NCBI RefSeq assembly: GCF_000708885.1
Contig: NZ_JEOE01000015.1
Coordinates: 22,983-86,982 of the forward strand
Origin: Cellulomonas sp. HZM
GTDB taxonomy: Bacteria; Actinomycetota; Actinomycetes; Actinomycetales; Cellulomonadaceae
Reading direction: 5' to 3'
DNA: 64,000 bases
Shown: one piece after another, positions 18,595 through 27,466 of the stretch
Layout: each line of letters opens with the position of its first letter
Position numbering within the stretch: position 1 is the stretch's first letter
Translations under genes and position numbers: made by a program
The notes under the pieces: model-generated
The model's input: the letters and a program-made list of their open reading frames with translations, nothing else
What the model was told of the DNA's origin: nothing
The model's database searches: none

Positions 18595-20232
18595 GTGTCG
18601 TATCCCCGGCCCGCCGCCGTCGTCGTCCTCGCCGCAGGTGAAGGCACCCGCATGCGCTCGGCGACCCCCAAGGTCCTGCACACGCTCGCGGGCCGCAGCA
18701 TGGTGGGCCACGCGCTCGCCACCGCACGCGGGCTGGACCCGCAGCGCGTCGTCGTCGTGGTGCGGCACGAGCGCGAGCGCGTCGCAGCCCACGTCGCGGA
18801 GATCGACCCGCAGGCGCTGCTCGCGGACCAGGACGACATCCCCGGCACGGGCCGTGCGGTGCAGGTCGCGATGACGGCGCTCGACGCGTCGGCGCAGGCC
18901 GGAGCCGCCGAGGGCGGTCGCACGGGGTCCGCCGCGGACGCGCTGCTCACGGGTGCGATCGTCGTCGTCGCCGGGGACGTCCCGCTCCTGGACGCCGGCA
19001 TGCTGGGCGAGCTGCTCGCGGCCCACCACGAGGACGAGAACGCGGTCACGATCCTCACCACCGAGGTCGCGGACGCGACGGGCTACGGGCGCATCGTGCG
19101 CGAGGCCGGCACCGGTGACGTGCTGTCGATCGTCGAGCACAAGGACGCCGACGACGAGCAGCGCGAGATCCGCGAGATCAACTCGTCCATCTACGTCTTC
19201 GACGCCGCCGTGCTGCGCGGTGCGCTCGGGCGGCTGGGCCGGGACAACGCGCAGGGCGAGGTGTACCTGACGGACGTCGTCGCGATCGCGCGGGCCGACG
19301 GCGGCCACGTGCGCGCGCTGCGCACCGACGACCCGTTCGTCGTCGAGGGCGTCAACGACCGTGTGCAGCTCGCGACGCTCGCGCGCGAGTACAACCGCCG
19401 CATCCTCGAGGACTGGATGCGCGAGGGCGTGACGGTCGTCGACCCGGCGACCACGTGGGTCGACGTCGACGTCGAGCTCGAGCGCGACGTGACGCTGCTC
19501 CCCGGGACGCAGCTGCACGGCGCGACGGTGGTCCGCGAGGGCGCGACCGTCGGCCCGGACACGACGCTGACCGACGTCGAGGTGGGCGCGGGCGCGACGG
19601 TGACCCGCACGCAGGGGTCGCTCTCCGTGGTCGGCGCGGGCGCGAGCGTCGGGCCGTTCGCGTTCCTGCGACCGGGCACCGAGCTGGGGGACAAGGGCAA
19701 GATCGGCACGTTCGTCGAGACGAAGAACGCGCAGATCGGCATGGGCTCCAAGGTGCCGCACCTGTCCTACGTGGGCGACGCGACGATCGGCGAGCACTCG
19801 AACATCGGCGCCGCGTCCGTGACGGTCAACTACGACGGCGTCAACAAGCACCGCACGACGATCGGCTCGCACGTGCGCACGGGGGCGGACAACATGTTCG
19901 TCGCGCCCGTCACCGTGGGGGACGGGGCGTACACCGGTGCGGGGTCCGTGATCCGCCGCGACGTGCCCGCGGGTGCGCTCGGGGTCAGCGCGGGCGCGCA
20001 GCGCAACATCGAGGGTTGGGTGGCCCGTTCGCGCGCCGGGACCGCGGCCGCGCAGGCCGCCGCGCGCGTGGCTCGTCCCGCCGACGACGGCCTGTCCCCG
20101 CAGGCGCGCGCCGAGCGCGAGCGCGCCGCCACCGCGGCCCGCGGCATCCCCGTGACGCCGCCCCCCGCCCTGCCCGACCAGCCGCCGCGGCTGGACGACC
20201 CCACCGGCTCGACCACCCCGAAGGACGCATGA
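18595..20232 (+). CDS. glmU: bifunctional GlmU: GlcN-1-P acetyltransferase / GlcNAc-1-P uridyltransferase
   Basis: GlmU makes UDP-GlcNAc, the precursor of peptidoglycan and of many surface polysaccharides. The 545-aa protein has the N-terminal pyrophosphorylase signature LAAGEGTRMRS followed by PKVLH, and a C-terminal left-handed beta-helix of hexapeptide repeats ending in NIGAASVTVNYDGVNKHRT and the acetyltransferase core. About 75 extra residues after the helix are Ala/Arg/Pro-rich and disordered; the E. coli enzyme is about 456 aa, and long tails are also seen in mycobacterial GlmU. The stop overlaps prs, giving a glmU-prs operon. Confidence 0.96.
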   Translation: MSYPRPAAVVVLAAGEGTRMRSATPKVLHTLAGRSMVGHALATARGLDPQRVVVVVRHERERVAAHVAEIDPQALLADQDDIPGTGRAVQVAMTALDASAQAGAAEGGRTGSAADALLTGAIVVVAGDVPLLDAGMLGELLAAHHEDENAVTILTTEVADATGYGRIVREAGTGDVLSIVEHKDADDEQREIREINSSIYVFDAAVLRGALGRLGRDNAQGEVYLTDVVAIARADGGHVRALRTDDPFVVEGVNDRVQLATLAREYNRRILEDWMREGVTVVDPATTWVDVDVELERDVTLLPGTQLHGATVVREGATVGPDTTLTDVEVGAGATVTRTQGSLSVVGAGASVGPFAFLRPGTELGDKGKIGTFVETKNAQIGMGSKVPHLSYVGDATIGEHSNIGAASVTVNYDGVNKHRTTIGSHVRTGADNMFVAPVTVGDGAYTGAGSVIRRDVPAGALGVSAGAQRNIEGWVARSRAGTAAAQAAARVARPADDGLSPQARAERERAATAARGIPVTPPPALPDQPPRLDDPTGSTTPKDA

Positions 20233-21218
20233 TGACCGGGATCGTCTCCCACGACGGCGAGAAGCGACTGGTGCTGGTCTCGGGGCGTGCGCACCCCGAC
20301 CTGGCGTCCGACGTCGCGAAGCACCTCGACATCGACCTGCTGCCGACCACGGCCTACGACTTCGCCAACGGCGAGATCTACACGCGCTTCAGCGAGTCGG
20401 TGCGCGGTGCGGACGCCTTCGTGCTGCAGTCGCACGCGTCGCCCGTGATCAACCACTGGATCATGGAGCAGCTCCTCATGGTCGACGCGCTCAAGCGCGC
20501 CTCGGCCAAGACGATCACGGTCGTCGCGCCGTTCTACGGGTACGCGCGCCAGGACAAGAAGAGCCGCGGCCGCGAGCCCATCTCGGCCCGGCTGCTCGCC
20601 GACATGTTCCGCACCGCGGGCGCCGACCGCATCATGAGCGTCGACCTGCACACCGCGCAGATCCAGGGCTTCTTCGACGGCCCGGTCGACCACCTGTGGG
20701 CCATGCCGATCCTCGTGGACTACGTGCGCGGGCGCGTCGACGTCTCCAACGTCACGGTCGTCTCGCCGGACGCGGGACGCATCCGCGTCGCGGAGCAGTG
20801 GGCCGCCAAGCTCGGCGGCGGGCCGCTCGCGTTCGTGCACAAGACGCGCGACGTGCGCACCGCGAACAAGGCGGTCGCCAACCGTGTGGTCGGTGACGTG
20901 GAGGGCCGCTCGTGCGTGCTCGTCGATGACCTGATCGACACCGCGGGCACGATCTCCGAGGCAGTGCGCGTGCTCAAGGAGGCCGGCGCGAAGGACGTCA
21001 TCGTCGCCGCGACGCACGGCATCCTGTCCGACCCCGCGGTGGACCGCCTGCAGTCCTGCGGCGTGCGGGAGGTCGTCATCACGGACACGCTGCCCATCGA
21101 GGACGAGAAGCGGTTCGACTCGCTGACCGTGCTGTCGATCGCGCCGCTCGTCGCGCGCGCGGTCCGTGAGGTGTTCGACGACGGGTCCGTCACGAGCCTG
21201 TTCGACGGCAACGCCTGA
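20229..21218 (+). CDS. prs: ribose-phosphate pyrophosphokinase
   Basis: PRPP synthase (329 aa from the first ATG of ATGATG; the second at 20232 is one codon later) transfers pyrophosphate from ATP to ribose-5-phosphate for nucleotide, His and Trp synthesis. Family motifs include FANGEIYTRFSESVRG, the flexible loop YGYARQDKKSRGREPI, the metal-binding VDLHTAQIQGFF, and the PRPP loop VLVDDLIDTAGT. The start overlaps the glmU stop (ATGA). Confidence 0.96.
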   Translation: MMTGIVSHDGEKRLVLVSGRAHPDLASDVAKHLDIDLLPTTAYDFANGEIYTRFSESVRGADAFVLQSHASPVINHWIMEQLLMVDALKRASAKTITVVAPFYGYARQDKKSRGREPISARLLADMFRTAGADRIMSVDLHTAQIQGFFDGPVDHLWAMPILVDYVRGRVDVSNVTVVSPDAGRIRVAEQWAAKLGGGPLAFVHKTRDVRTANKAVANRVVGDVEGRSCVLVDDLIDTAGTISEAVRVLKEAGAKDVIVAATHGILSDPAVDRLQSCGVREVVITDTLPIEDEKRFDSLTVLSIAPLVARAVREVFDDGSVTSLFDGNA

Positions 21219-21267
21219 CGCGAGGACGACGAGCGGGACGAGCAGGAACCACGACGCGGAGGTCGAC

Positions 21268-21951
21268 GTGCACGGACCGGTCACCGGTGAGGGTTCCTGG
21301 CAGGACGCGGGCCGACGAGGTCCGCGCGGCGGGGTTACCGTGCGCGGCTCGGGCGCGGCCGACGCCGTCCCCGACGTCGTCGTCGCCGACCTCGGGGCGC
21401 AGGCCACCGAGCCGGACGTCGGCTCCGCGCTCGCCGCGGCCGGCGACGCGCTCGCGGCCATGCGCGACGCCCTGCGCTCGGCGGGCGTCGCCGACGGTGC
21501 CGTGCGCACCGGCAGCACGTCGACGTGGGAGGACAGCAGCGTCCCGGACGTCCGCCGCACCGTGGCCCGGCTCGGGCTCGTCGTGACGCTCTCCGACGTC
21601 ACGACCGCGGGCGACGTGCTCGGTGCCGTCGTCGCGGCGGGCGCGTCGCACGCGTGGCTCGGCGGGCTGCGCCTCGTCGTGTCCGACCCGTCGCAGGCGG
21701 CCGCCGCGGCGCGCACCGCCGCGTTCGACGACGCGACCACCAAGGCGACCCAGTGGGCCGCGCTCGCCGGGCACCGGCTCGGCCCCGTCCTGTGGGTGCA
21801 CGAGGACGAGCCCGGCGGGGGCGGTGCGCCGAGGTTCGCGCGCGCCGCGAAGGACGTGCGCGCGATCCCGGTCGAGCCGGGGGAGCAGACCGTGCAGGCG
21901 GCGGTGCAGGTGCGGTTCGCGTGGGCGGACGACGAGGTCGTCGGCGCCTGA
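21268..21951 (+). CDS. SIMPL (DUF541) domain protein
   Basis: The 227-aa protein begins VHGPVTGEGSWQ and then VTVRGSGAADAVPDVVVADL, the typical first strand of the SIMPL/DUF541 fold. It continues with ALAAMRDALRSAGV and TGSTSTWED. Homologues are often periplasmic or surface proteins, but no signal peptide is visible here, so it may be cytoplasmic. GTG 21268 is chosen because GGAGG lies 5 nt upstream. Function is unknown. It follows prs by 49 bp and may be in the same transcript. Confidence 0.7.
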   Translation: MHGPVTGEGSWQDAGRRGPRGGVTVRGSGAADAVPDVVVADLGAQATEPDVGSALAAAGDALAAMRDALRSAGVADGAVRTGSTSTWEDSSVPDVRRTVARLGLVVTLSDVTTAGDVLGAVVAAGASHAWLGGLRLVVSDPSQAAAAARTAAFDDATTKATQWAALAGHRLGPVLWVHEDEPGGGGAPRFARAAKDVRAIPVEPGEQTVQAAVQVRFAWADDEVVGA

Positions 21952-22007
21952 TCGTTCGACCGATCGGTCGGGCGGTCAGCGCGTTTCCGGTGGGTCGTCG
22001 TAGCGGC

Positions 22008-22013
22008 TAGACT
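22008..22013 (+). promoter_or_regulatory. -10 box of the rplY promoter
   Basis: TAGACT matches TANNNT. It would give an untranslated leader of about 175 nt before rplY. A 14-bp palindrome, CGACCGATCGGTCG (21958-21971), lies upstream near the end of the SIMPL gene. Confidence 0.45.
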
Positions 22014-22193
22014 GCTCCGGTTGCCTCGGCGAGGGACGACGGACGGCCACGCTCCATCGGCCGCCACCCGTCCGTGATCGACAGGGCCCATGCCTCCGTG
22101 CGTGCGTCTCCGTCCTGCGCCCCACGTCGAGGCCACCACCAACGTCGCGCCGTCGTCGGCGCCACTCCACCGTCACTGCTTCTGGGAGTCATC

Positions 22194-22832
22194 GTGTCTG
22201 AGATCAAGCTCGTCGCCACCGCCCGCACGGAGTTCGGCAAGGGTGCGGCCCGCCGCCTGCGCCGCGCGCACCAGATCCCCGCCGTCCTGTACGGGCACGG
22301 CTCGGACCCGCTGCACGTCGCCCTGCCGGGCCACGAGACGATGCTCGCGGTCAAGCACGCCAACGCGCTGTTCTCGATCGAGCTCGACGGCAAGCCCACG
22401 CTCGCGATCGCCAAGGACGTCCAGATCGAGCCGGTCCGCAACGTCATCGAGCACATCGACCTGCTCATCGTGAAGAAGGGCGAGAAGGTCGCCGTCGAGG
22501 TCCCGGTGCACGTCGTGGGCGAGTCGGCCCCCGGCACCATCCACCTCGTCGACACGCAGTCGCTCTCGCTCGAGGCCGAGGCGACGCACCTGCCCGCCGC
22601 GGTCGAGGTGTCGATCGAGGGCGTCGAGGCCGGCACGTCGATCACCGCCGGTGACATCGAGCTCCCGAAGGGTTCGTCGCTCGTCACGGACGCCGAGACG
22701 ATCGTCGTGACCGTCACGGTCCCGCAGGTCTCGGCCGACGACGTCGCCGCCGAGGAGGCCGCGGCCGAGCTCGCCGCCGAGCAGTCCGCCGCGTCGGCCG
22801 ACGCCGCGGAGTCGGAGTCGTCGGAGGGCTGA
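22194..22832 (+). CDS. rplY: 50S ribosomal protein L25/Ctc
   Basis: The 212-aa protein is the long (TL5/Ctc) form of L25, which binds 5S rRNA. The N-terminal domain has TARTEFGKGAARRLRRAHQIPAVLYGHG, summarised by the FGKGAARRLR motif and the LYGHG turn. The C-terminal beta domain follows, and the last 30 residues are Ala/Glu/Ser-rich. GTG 22194 is preferred because GGGAG lies 5 nt upstream. It precedes pth, as in many actinobacteria, with a strong terminator between. Confidence 0.95.
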   Translation: MSEIKLVATARTEFGKGAARRLRRAHQIPAVLYGHGSDPLHVALPGHETMLAVKHANALFSIELDGKPTLAIAKDVQIEPVRNVIEHIDLLIVKKGEKVAVEVPVHVVGESAPGTIHLVDTQSLSLEAEATHLPAAVEVSIEGVEAGTSITAGDIELPKGSSLVTDAETIVVTVTVPQVSADDVAAEEAAAELAAEQSAASADAAESESSEG

Positions 22833-22846
22833 GCCCGCTGAACCAC

Positions 22847-22886
22847 CGGCGCCCGGTACCGTCCTGAGTGGCGGTGCCGGGCGCCG
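22847..22886 (+). terminator. Rho-independent terminator after rplY
   Basis: CGGCGCCCGGTACCG (22847-22861) pairs with CGGTGCCGGGCGCCG (22872-22886) over 15 bp with one G-T wobble, 10-nt loop, followed by TCGTCTGTGCT. It lies between rplY and pth, so pth may depend on readthrough or its own promoter. Confidence 0.85.
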
Positions 22887-22911
22887 TCGTCTGTGCTGAT
22901 CAGGAGGAAAC

Positions 22912-23529
22912 GTGACCGAGGGTGCGTGGCTCGTCGTCGGCCTGGGCAACCCCGGCCCGCAGTACGCGGGCAACCGCCACAACGTCGGCCAGATGGTGCT
23001 CGACGAGCTCGCGGCGAGGACGTCGTCGTCCTTCGGCTCGCGCGGCGGCCTGCTGGGCCGACGACCGCAGGCCGTGACCGCCGAGGGGCGCCTGGGCGTG
23101 CTGCCCGGCGGGGCACCCGGACCGCGCGTGGTGCTGGCCAAGCCCACGACGTACATGAACGTCTCGGGCGGACCCGTCGCGGCGCTCGCGTCGTACTACT
23201 CGGTCGATCCTGAGCGCGTGATCATGGTGCACGACGAGATGGACATCCCGTTCGCAGAGATCAAGCTCAAGCGCGGCGGCGGCGAGGGCGGGCACAACGG
23301 GCTGCGCGACACCACCAAGGCGCTCGGCACCAAGGAGTACGTGCGCGTGCGCGTGGGCGTCGGGCGGCCGCCCGGGCGGATGGACCCCGCCGACTTCGTG
23401 CTGCGCGACTTCTCGACCGTGGAGCGCAAGGAGCTGCCGTTCCTGCTGGACGCCGCGGCGGACGCGGTGGAGCTCGTGGTGACGCAGGGGCTCGAGGCGG
23501 CGCAGCTGAGGTTCCACACGAAGTCGTGA
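22912..23529 (+). CDS. pth: peptidyl-tRNA hydrolase
   Basis: The 205-aa enzyme recycles tRNA from peptidyl-tRNAs released by stalled ribosomes. Motifs are [17 protein letters not shown] (with the catalytic His), [24 protein letters not shown] and [12 protein letters not shown]. The Asp of HDEMD and the Asn and His residues of the active site are present. GTG 22912 follows a strong AGGAGG. It is the last gene of the conserved block before the polysaccharide cluster. Confidence 0.95.
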   Translation: MTEGAWLVVGLGNPGPQYAGNRHNVGQMVLDELAARTSSSFGSRGGLLGRRPQAVTAEGRLGVLPGGAPGPRVVLAKPTTYMNVSGGPVAALASYYSVDPERVIMVHDEMDIPFAEIKLKRGGGEGGHNGLRDTTKALGTKEYVRVRVGVGRPPGRMDPADFVLRDFSTVERKELPFLLDAAADAVELVVTQGLEAAQLRFHTKS

Positions 23530-23532
23530 CGC

Positions 23533-23617
23533 GTTCACCGGTCCGTGGGGTGAAAGTCCCGTGTACCGGGTGAAATCGGACACAAGGTACTGATCGGTAC
23601 AGACTGGGACCTATAAC
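23533..23617 (+). promoter_or_regulatory. promoter of the polysaccharide cluster's first gene with repeated GGGTGAA motifs
   Basis: TATAAC (23612-23617) is a good -10 box 7 nt before the GTG at 23625, indicating a leaderless mRNA. Upstream are two GGGTGAA copies 20 bp apart (23548-23554, 23568-23574) and an inverted TTCACCG (23533-23539). The second copy runs into ATCGGACA. The same motif recurs in other promoters of the cluster. Confidence 0.55.
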
Positions 23618-23624
23618 CTCCAAC

Positions 23625-25199
23625 GTGTCCAGGACGATCTCGTCCGACGACGTGCGGGTGGGGGATCCGATGACACTGACGGCTGACCAGGCCGGCGCGG
23701 GCGCGTTCGCCGATGGCGAGCGACGCGCCCGCTCCCGCGAGCCGCGCCGTTCGTGGGCATCGACCCGTCCGTACGACCCGCGGGCGACGCAGTTCAACGG
23801 CGACGAGGTCCGGGCCCACAGCTGGCACGCCGCGAGCCGTCGGTATCGGTCGGTCGTGGTGGTCACCGACGCCGCGCTCATGTTCACCGCGGGTGCGGGG
23901 TTCCTCCTGCCGCGGCTCGGGAACGCGCCGGCGACGTGGTTCTGGATCGTGCTCGGCACGGTCACCTTTGGCCTCACCGTCATGATCGCGCACGGCTACG
24001 ACCTGCGCAGACTCGGCGCGGGCGCCCAGGAGTTCCAGTCCGTCGCGGCGGGCGGGGCGCTCCTGTCCGCGGGCATCGTCGTGGGTGCGTTCTCGTTCCA
24101 CGCGACACCGCCGCGCACCACCGTGTTCGTCGCGATCCCGCTCGCGACGGTCTTGTCCTGCCTCACGCGCTACGCGCTGCGCAAGCGCCTGCACCACCGG
24201 CGGCTGCGCGGCGCCGACATGCAGCGCACCGTCGTGCTGGGATCGACCGCGAGCGCGTCCCGCGTGGCGTACGAGCTGCAGTCCGCCGCGTACGAGGGGT
24301 ACGAGGTCGTCGGGCTGTGCCTCCCGTCGGTGGACGACGAGGCGCTGTTCACGGGGGCACCCGTGCTGGGTGCGGTCTCGGACGTCGTGCAGATCGTCAA
24401 CGACTACGCGATCGAGGTGGTCGTGCTCTCGGGCTCGACTCTGTCCGGGGACGCGACGCGGCGACTGTCCTGGGCGCTCGACCGCGCGGGTGCTGCGCTC
24501 GTCGTGATCCCGGACCTGGTCGAGGTGAGCCCCGTGAGGCTCGCGGTCCGACCGTCGAGCTCGATGCCGATGCTCGAGGTGGAGGTCGTCGCGTCGCGCC
24601 GCCGACAGCTCGCCAAGACCGCGATGGACTGCACGCTCGGGCCGCTCATCGCGCTCGTGACGCTCCCGCTGGTGCTGGTGCTCGCGGTGCTGGTGCGCCT
24701 GACGTCCCGCGGGCCGGCGTTCTTCCGGCAGCACCGCGTGGGGGTGGACGGCCGCCGGTTCTCGATGTGGAAGCTGCGTTCGATGTACGTGGACGCCGAC
24801 GAGCGCCGTGCCGCCCTGGCCGAGCTCGACGAGGGCAACGGCGTGATGTTCAAGATGCGCGACGACCCGCGTGTGACACCGCTGGGCCGGCTCATGCGGC
24901 GGTACTCGCTCGACGAGCTGCCCCAGCTGTGGAACGTCCTGAGCGGTGACATGTCGCTCGTGGGCCCCCGGCCGCCGCTGACGTGCGAGGTCGACGCGTA
25001 CGAGGACGTCGCGCATCGCAGGCTCCGGGTCAAGCCGGGAATCACCGGACTGTGGCAGATCAGCGGGCGTTCCGACCTGAGCTGGGAGGAGACGGTCCGG
25101 CTCGACCTGCGGTACGCCGACAACTGGTCCGTGGCGATGGACCTGACGATCTTGTGGAAGACCGCACGGGCCGTGGTGCGGCCCGAGGGTGCCTACTGA
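23625..25199 (+). CDS. polyprenyl-phosphate glycosyl-1-phosphate transferase (initiating sugar transferase)
   Basis: This 524-aa protein likely starts the polysaccharide repeat unit by moving a sugar-1-phosphate from a UDP-sugar to undecaprenyl phosphate at the membrane. It has four N-terminal membrane helices, a CoA-binding-like middle domain (TVVLGSTASASRVAYELQ), one re-entrant hydrophobic segment, and a C-terminal bacterial sugar transferase domain. Conserved motifs are AFFRQHRVGVDGRRF, KLRSM, LGRLMRRYSLDELPQLWNVL, DMSLVGPRPP and KPGITGLWQISGRS. The WbaP/EpsL-like layout is typical. The specific sugar is unknown. GTG at 23625 fits a leaderless transcript; ATG 23670 is an alternative. Confidence 0.9.
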   Translation: MSRTISSDDVRVGDPMTLTADQAGAGAFADGERRARSREPRRSWASTRPYDPRATQFNGDEVRAHSWHAASRRYRSVVVVTDAALMFTAGAGFLLPRLGNAPATWFWIVLGTVTFGLTVMIAHGYDLRRLGAGAQEFQSVAAGGALLSAGIVVGAFSFHATPPRTTVFVAIPLATVLSCLTRYALRKRLHHRRLRGADMQRTVVLGSTASASRVAYELQSAAYEGYEVVGLCLPSVDDEALFTGAPVLGAVSDVVQIVNDYAIEVVVLSGSTLSGDATRRLSWALDRAGAALVVIPDLVEVSPVRLAVRPSSSMPMLEVEVVASRRRQLAKTAMDCTLGPLIALVTLPLVLVLAVLVRLTSRGPAFFRQHRVGVDGRRFSMWKLRSMYVDADERRAALAELDEGNGVMFKMRDDPRVTPLGRLMRRYSLDELPQLWNVLSGDMSLVGPRPPLTCEVDAYEDVAHRRLRVKPGITGLWQISGRSDLSWEETVRLDLRYADNWSVAMDLTILWKTARAVVRPEGAY

Positions 25200-25326
25200 C
25201 CGGACGTGGTGCCTGTCCACGCAGGGGCGGCCGGGTGAACTGGGTCGCTCCGCCCGCCGTGCGGCGGTGCCCGGTATCTATGCTCGCGAGACCGGCTCGG
25301 GGCGTGCCGACGACGACAGGAGCGCA

Positions 25327-26523
25327 GTGGCTGTGACGGGCGACGACCGGCAGCGGTCGCTGAGGATCGCGATGATCGGGACGCGGGGCGTCCCGGCCCG
25401 CTACGGCGGGTTCGAGACGGCCGTCGAGGAGATCGGCCGTCGGCTCGTCGCGCGTGGCCACACCGTCCGCGTGTACTGCCGGCGCCACGAGCTCGATCCG
25501 CCGCACGGCGAGCACCTCGGCATGGAGCGGGTCACGCTGCCTGCGCTGCGTCGCAGGTCGCTCGAGACGCTCAGCCACACGGCCCTGTCCGTCGGGCACC
25601 TCGTCGCGCACAGGGTGGATGCGGCGTTCGTCTTCAACGCCGCGAACGCGCCGCTGCTGCCGGTCGTGCGAGCGGTGCGGGTACCGGTCGCGACGCATGT
25701 GGACGGCCTCGAGTGGCGGCGCGCGAAGTGGGGCGCCAACGGACGCCGCTACTACCGCGCGGCCGAGCAGCTCGCGGTGCGCTGGTCCGACGCGCTCGTG
25801 GCCGATGCGCAGGGGATCGCCGACTACTACGCCGACGAGTTCGGTGCGCGCACCCGGCTGCTCGCATACGGGGCTCCCCGCGTGGACGTCGGGACGGAGC
25901 GTCTCGCCGAGCTCGGGCTGGTCGCCGGGGGCTTCCACGTCGTCGTCGCGAGGTTCGAGCCCGAGAACCACGTCCTCGAGGCGGTTCAGGGGTACGTGCG
26001 CTCGAGCGCAGAGCTTCCCCTCGTCGTCGTGGGTTCCGCGCCCTACTCGGACACGTATACGGCCGCGGTGCGGGCGGCAGCGGGCGACGACCCTCGGGTG
26101 CGCCTGCTCGGTGGTGTGTGGGACCAGGAGCTGCTCGACCAGCTGTACGCGGGTGCGTCGACCTATGTGCACGGGCACAGCGTCGGCGGCACCAACCCCT
26201 CGCTGCTGCGCGCGATCGGCGCCGGCACGGCGACGATCGCTTACGACGTGGCGTTCAACCGGGAGGTGCTCCGCTCGGAGGGCCTGTACTTCGCCGACGC
26301 CGCCGAGCTGGCCGGGCACCTCGAGCGCGCCGAGTCGGACCCTGCGGCGACGACGCGTAGGGGTGAGGCTCTGCGGCTGCGCGCGCTCGACTACGACTGG
26401 GACGACGTGACCGCGGGCTACGAGCGGCTCGCGCTCGACCTCGCTGCACGCCGCACGGCCGGGCCGCAGCGGCTGAGGCGACGCCAGCAGACGGCGGAGC
26501 CCGTCGAGGCGATCCGCGCATGA
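25327..26523 (+). CDS. DUF1972-type glycosyltransferase (rhamnosyltransferase-like)
   Basis: The 398-aa protein is a GT-B fold transferase. It begins IAMIGTRGVPARYGGFETAVEEI, represented by the RGVPARYGGFET motif of the DUF1972 N-terminal domain found in RgpA-like rhamnosyltransferases. A GT4-type C-terminal half follows (VARFEPENHVLEAV, GGTNPSLLRAIGAG). It probably adds the second sugar, possibly rhamnose, to the lipid-linked primer. GTG 25327 follows AGGAG by 4 nt. A GGGTGAA motif (25233-25239) and TATGCT lie upstream. It overlaps the next gene by 4 bp. Confidence 0.85.
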   Translation: MAVTGDDRQRSLRIAMIGTRGVPARYGGFETAVEEIGRRLVARGHTVRVYCRRHELDPPHGEHLGMERVTLPALRRRSLETLSHTALSVGHLVAHRVDAAFVFNAANAPLLPVVRAVRVPVATHVDGLEWRRAKWGANGRRYYRAAEQLAVRWSDALVADAQGIADYYADEFGARTRLLAYGAPRVDVGTERLAELGLVAGGFHVVVARFEPENHVLEAVQGYVRSSAELPLVVVGSAPYSDTYTAAVRAAAGDDPRVRLLGGVWDQELLDQLYAGASTYVHGHSVGGTNPSLLRAIGAGTATIAYDVAFNREVLRSEGLYFADAAELAGHLERAESDPAATTRRGEALRLRALDYDWDDVTAGYERLALDLAARRTAGPQRLRRRQQTAEPVEAIRA

Positions 26524-27242
26524 GCAGGTACCTCGACACCGTGCAGCAGCTCGCGTCGGCCCAGAAGGGGGCGGCACGGGGTGCGCCGGCGTACTCCCGG
26601 TTCGTCAACCGGCGGCTGGGCAGGCTCCTCGCGGCCTGGGCCTACGGGCGCGGCCTCGGCCCCGATGCCGTCACCGGCCTCAGCGCGCTCGCGACTTTCT
26701 CCGGCATCGCGATGCTCGCCCTCGTCGCCCCGTCGTGGTGGGCGGGCGTCGCGGTGTGCCTGCTGCTGGTCCTGGGGTATGCGCTCGACTCCGCGGACGG
26801 CCAGGTGGCGCGACTGACAGGCCGGTCCAGCCCGGCCGGTGAGTGGCTCGACCACGTGGTCGACGCCACGAAGGTCTCGACCCTCCCGGTTGCGCTCGCG
26901 GTGGGCTGGTACCGGTTCGACGTGGTCGACCGCCCGATGCTCCTGGTCCCGTTGGCCCACGCGGTCCTCGGCGCGGTCATGTTCTTCGCGATGATCCTCA
27001 CCGAGCAGATGCGCCGTGCCCACGGCGTCGAGAGCCGTGCGGCGACGGGTGGGCGAGCGCCGTGGCTTCGCTCGTTGATCGCGTTGCCGACGGACTACGG
27101 CCTGCTGTGCCTGTCGTTCGTGCTCCTGGGCTGGACTCCCGCCTTCGTGCTGGTCTACTGCCTGATCGTCGCGGCGACCTTCGTGTACCTGCTGCTCGCG
27201 CTCGTGAAGTGGCGCCGCGAGATCGCGGGTTTCGCCGCCTGA
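26520..27242 (+). CDS. CDP-alcohol phosphatidyltransferase family protein
   Basis: The 240-aa membrane protein has about six hydrophobic segments and the CDP-alcohol phosphotransferase signature DSADGQVARLTG followed by GEWLDHVVD, with the four acidic residues of the active site. Enzymes of this family transfer a phospho-alcohol from CDP-linked donors to a lipid or sugar alcohol. Its place inside the polysaccharide cluster, with a TagD-like cytidylyltransferase at the far end, suggests a role in decorating or anchoring the polymer. A lipid-synthesis role cannot be excluded. The ATG overlaps the upstream stop. Confidence 0.85.
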   Translation: MSRYLDTVQQLASAQKGAARGAPAYSRFVNRRLGRLLAAWAYGRGLGPDAVTGLSALATFSGIAMLALVAPSWWAGVAVCLLLVLGYALDSADGQVARLTGRSSPAGEWLDHVVDATKVSTLPVALAVGWYRFDVVDRPMLLVPLAHAVLGAVMFFAMILTEQMRRAHGVESRAATGGRAPWLRSLIALPTDYGLLCLSFVLLGWTPAFVLVYCLIVAATFVYLLLALVKWRREIAGFAA

Positions 27243-27261
27243 GACCTCGCTGGACCGAACA

Positions 27262-27281
27262 GGTGTGATGCGATTCACACC
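27262..27281 (+). promoter_or_regulatory. CRP/GlxR-type palindrome upstream of the first beta-helix gene
   Basis: GGTGTGATGCGATTCACACC has perfect 7-bp arms around 6 bp and matches the TGTGA-N6-TCACA consensus. It lies 186 bp before the ATG. A TTCACCC motif follows at 27373-27379. Regulation by a cAMP-receptor-type protein is inferred from the match. Confidence 0.6.
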
Positions 27282-27466
27282 CGAATCTCGGCGCGCCCGA
27301 TTGCGCCGCTGGCCTGCGTAGATGCCAGGCATCACCTGGTTGCCTCCGAAGTCGCCCGCGCGGCGGCGCTCATTCACCCGTCCGTGTCGACCGATATGGC
27401 CCACGACGCCGGGTTGGCGGGTCTCCCGCTCCGGCGCCGCAGTCGTTCGTGTCGATCGGAGCCGTC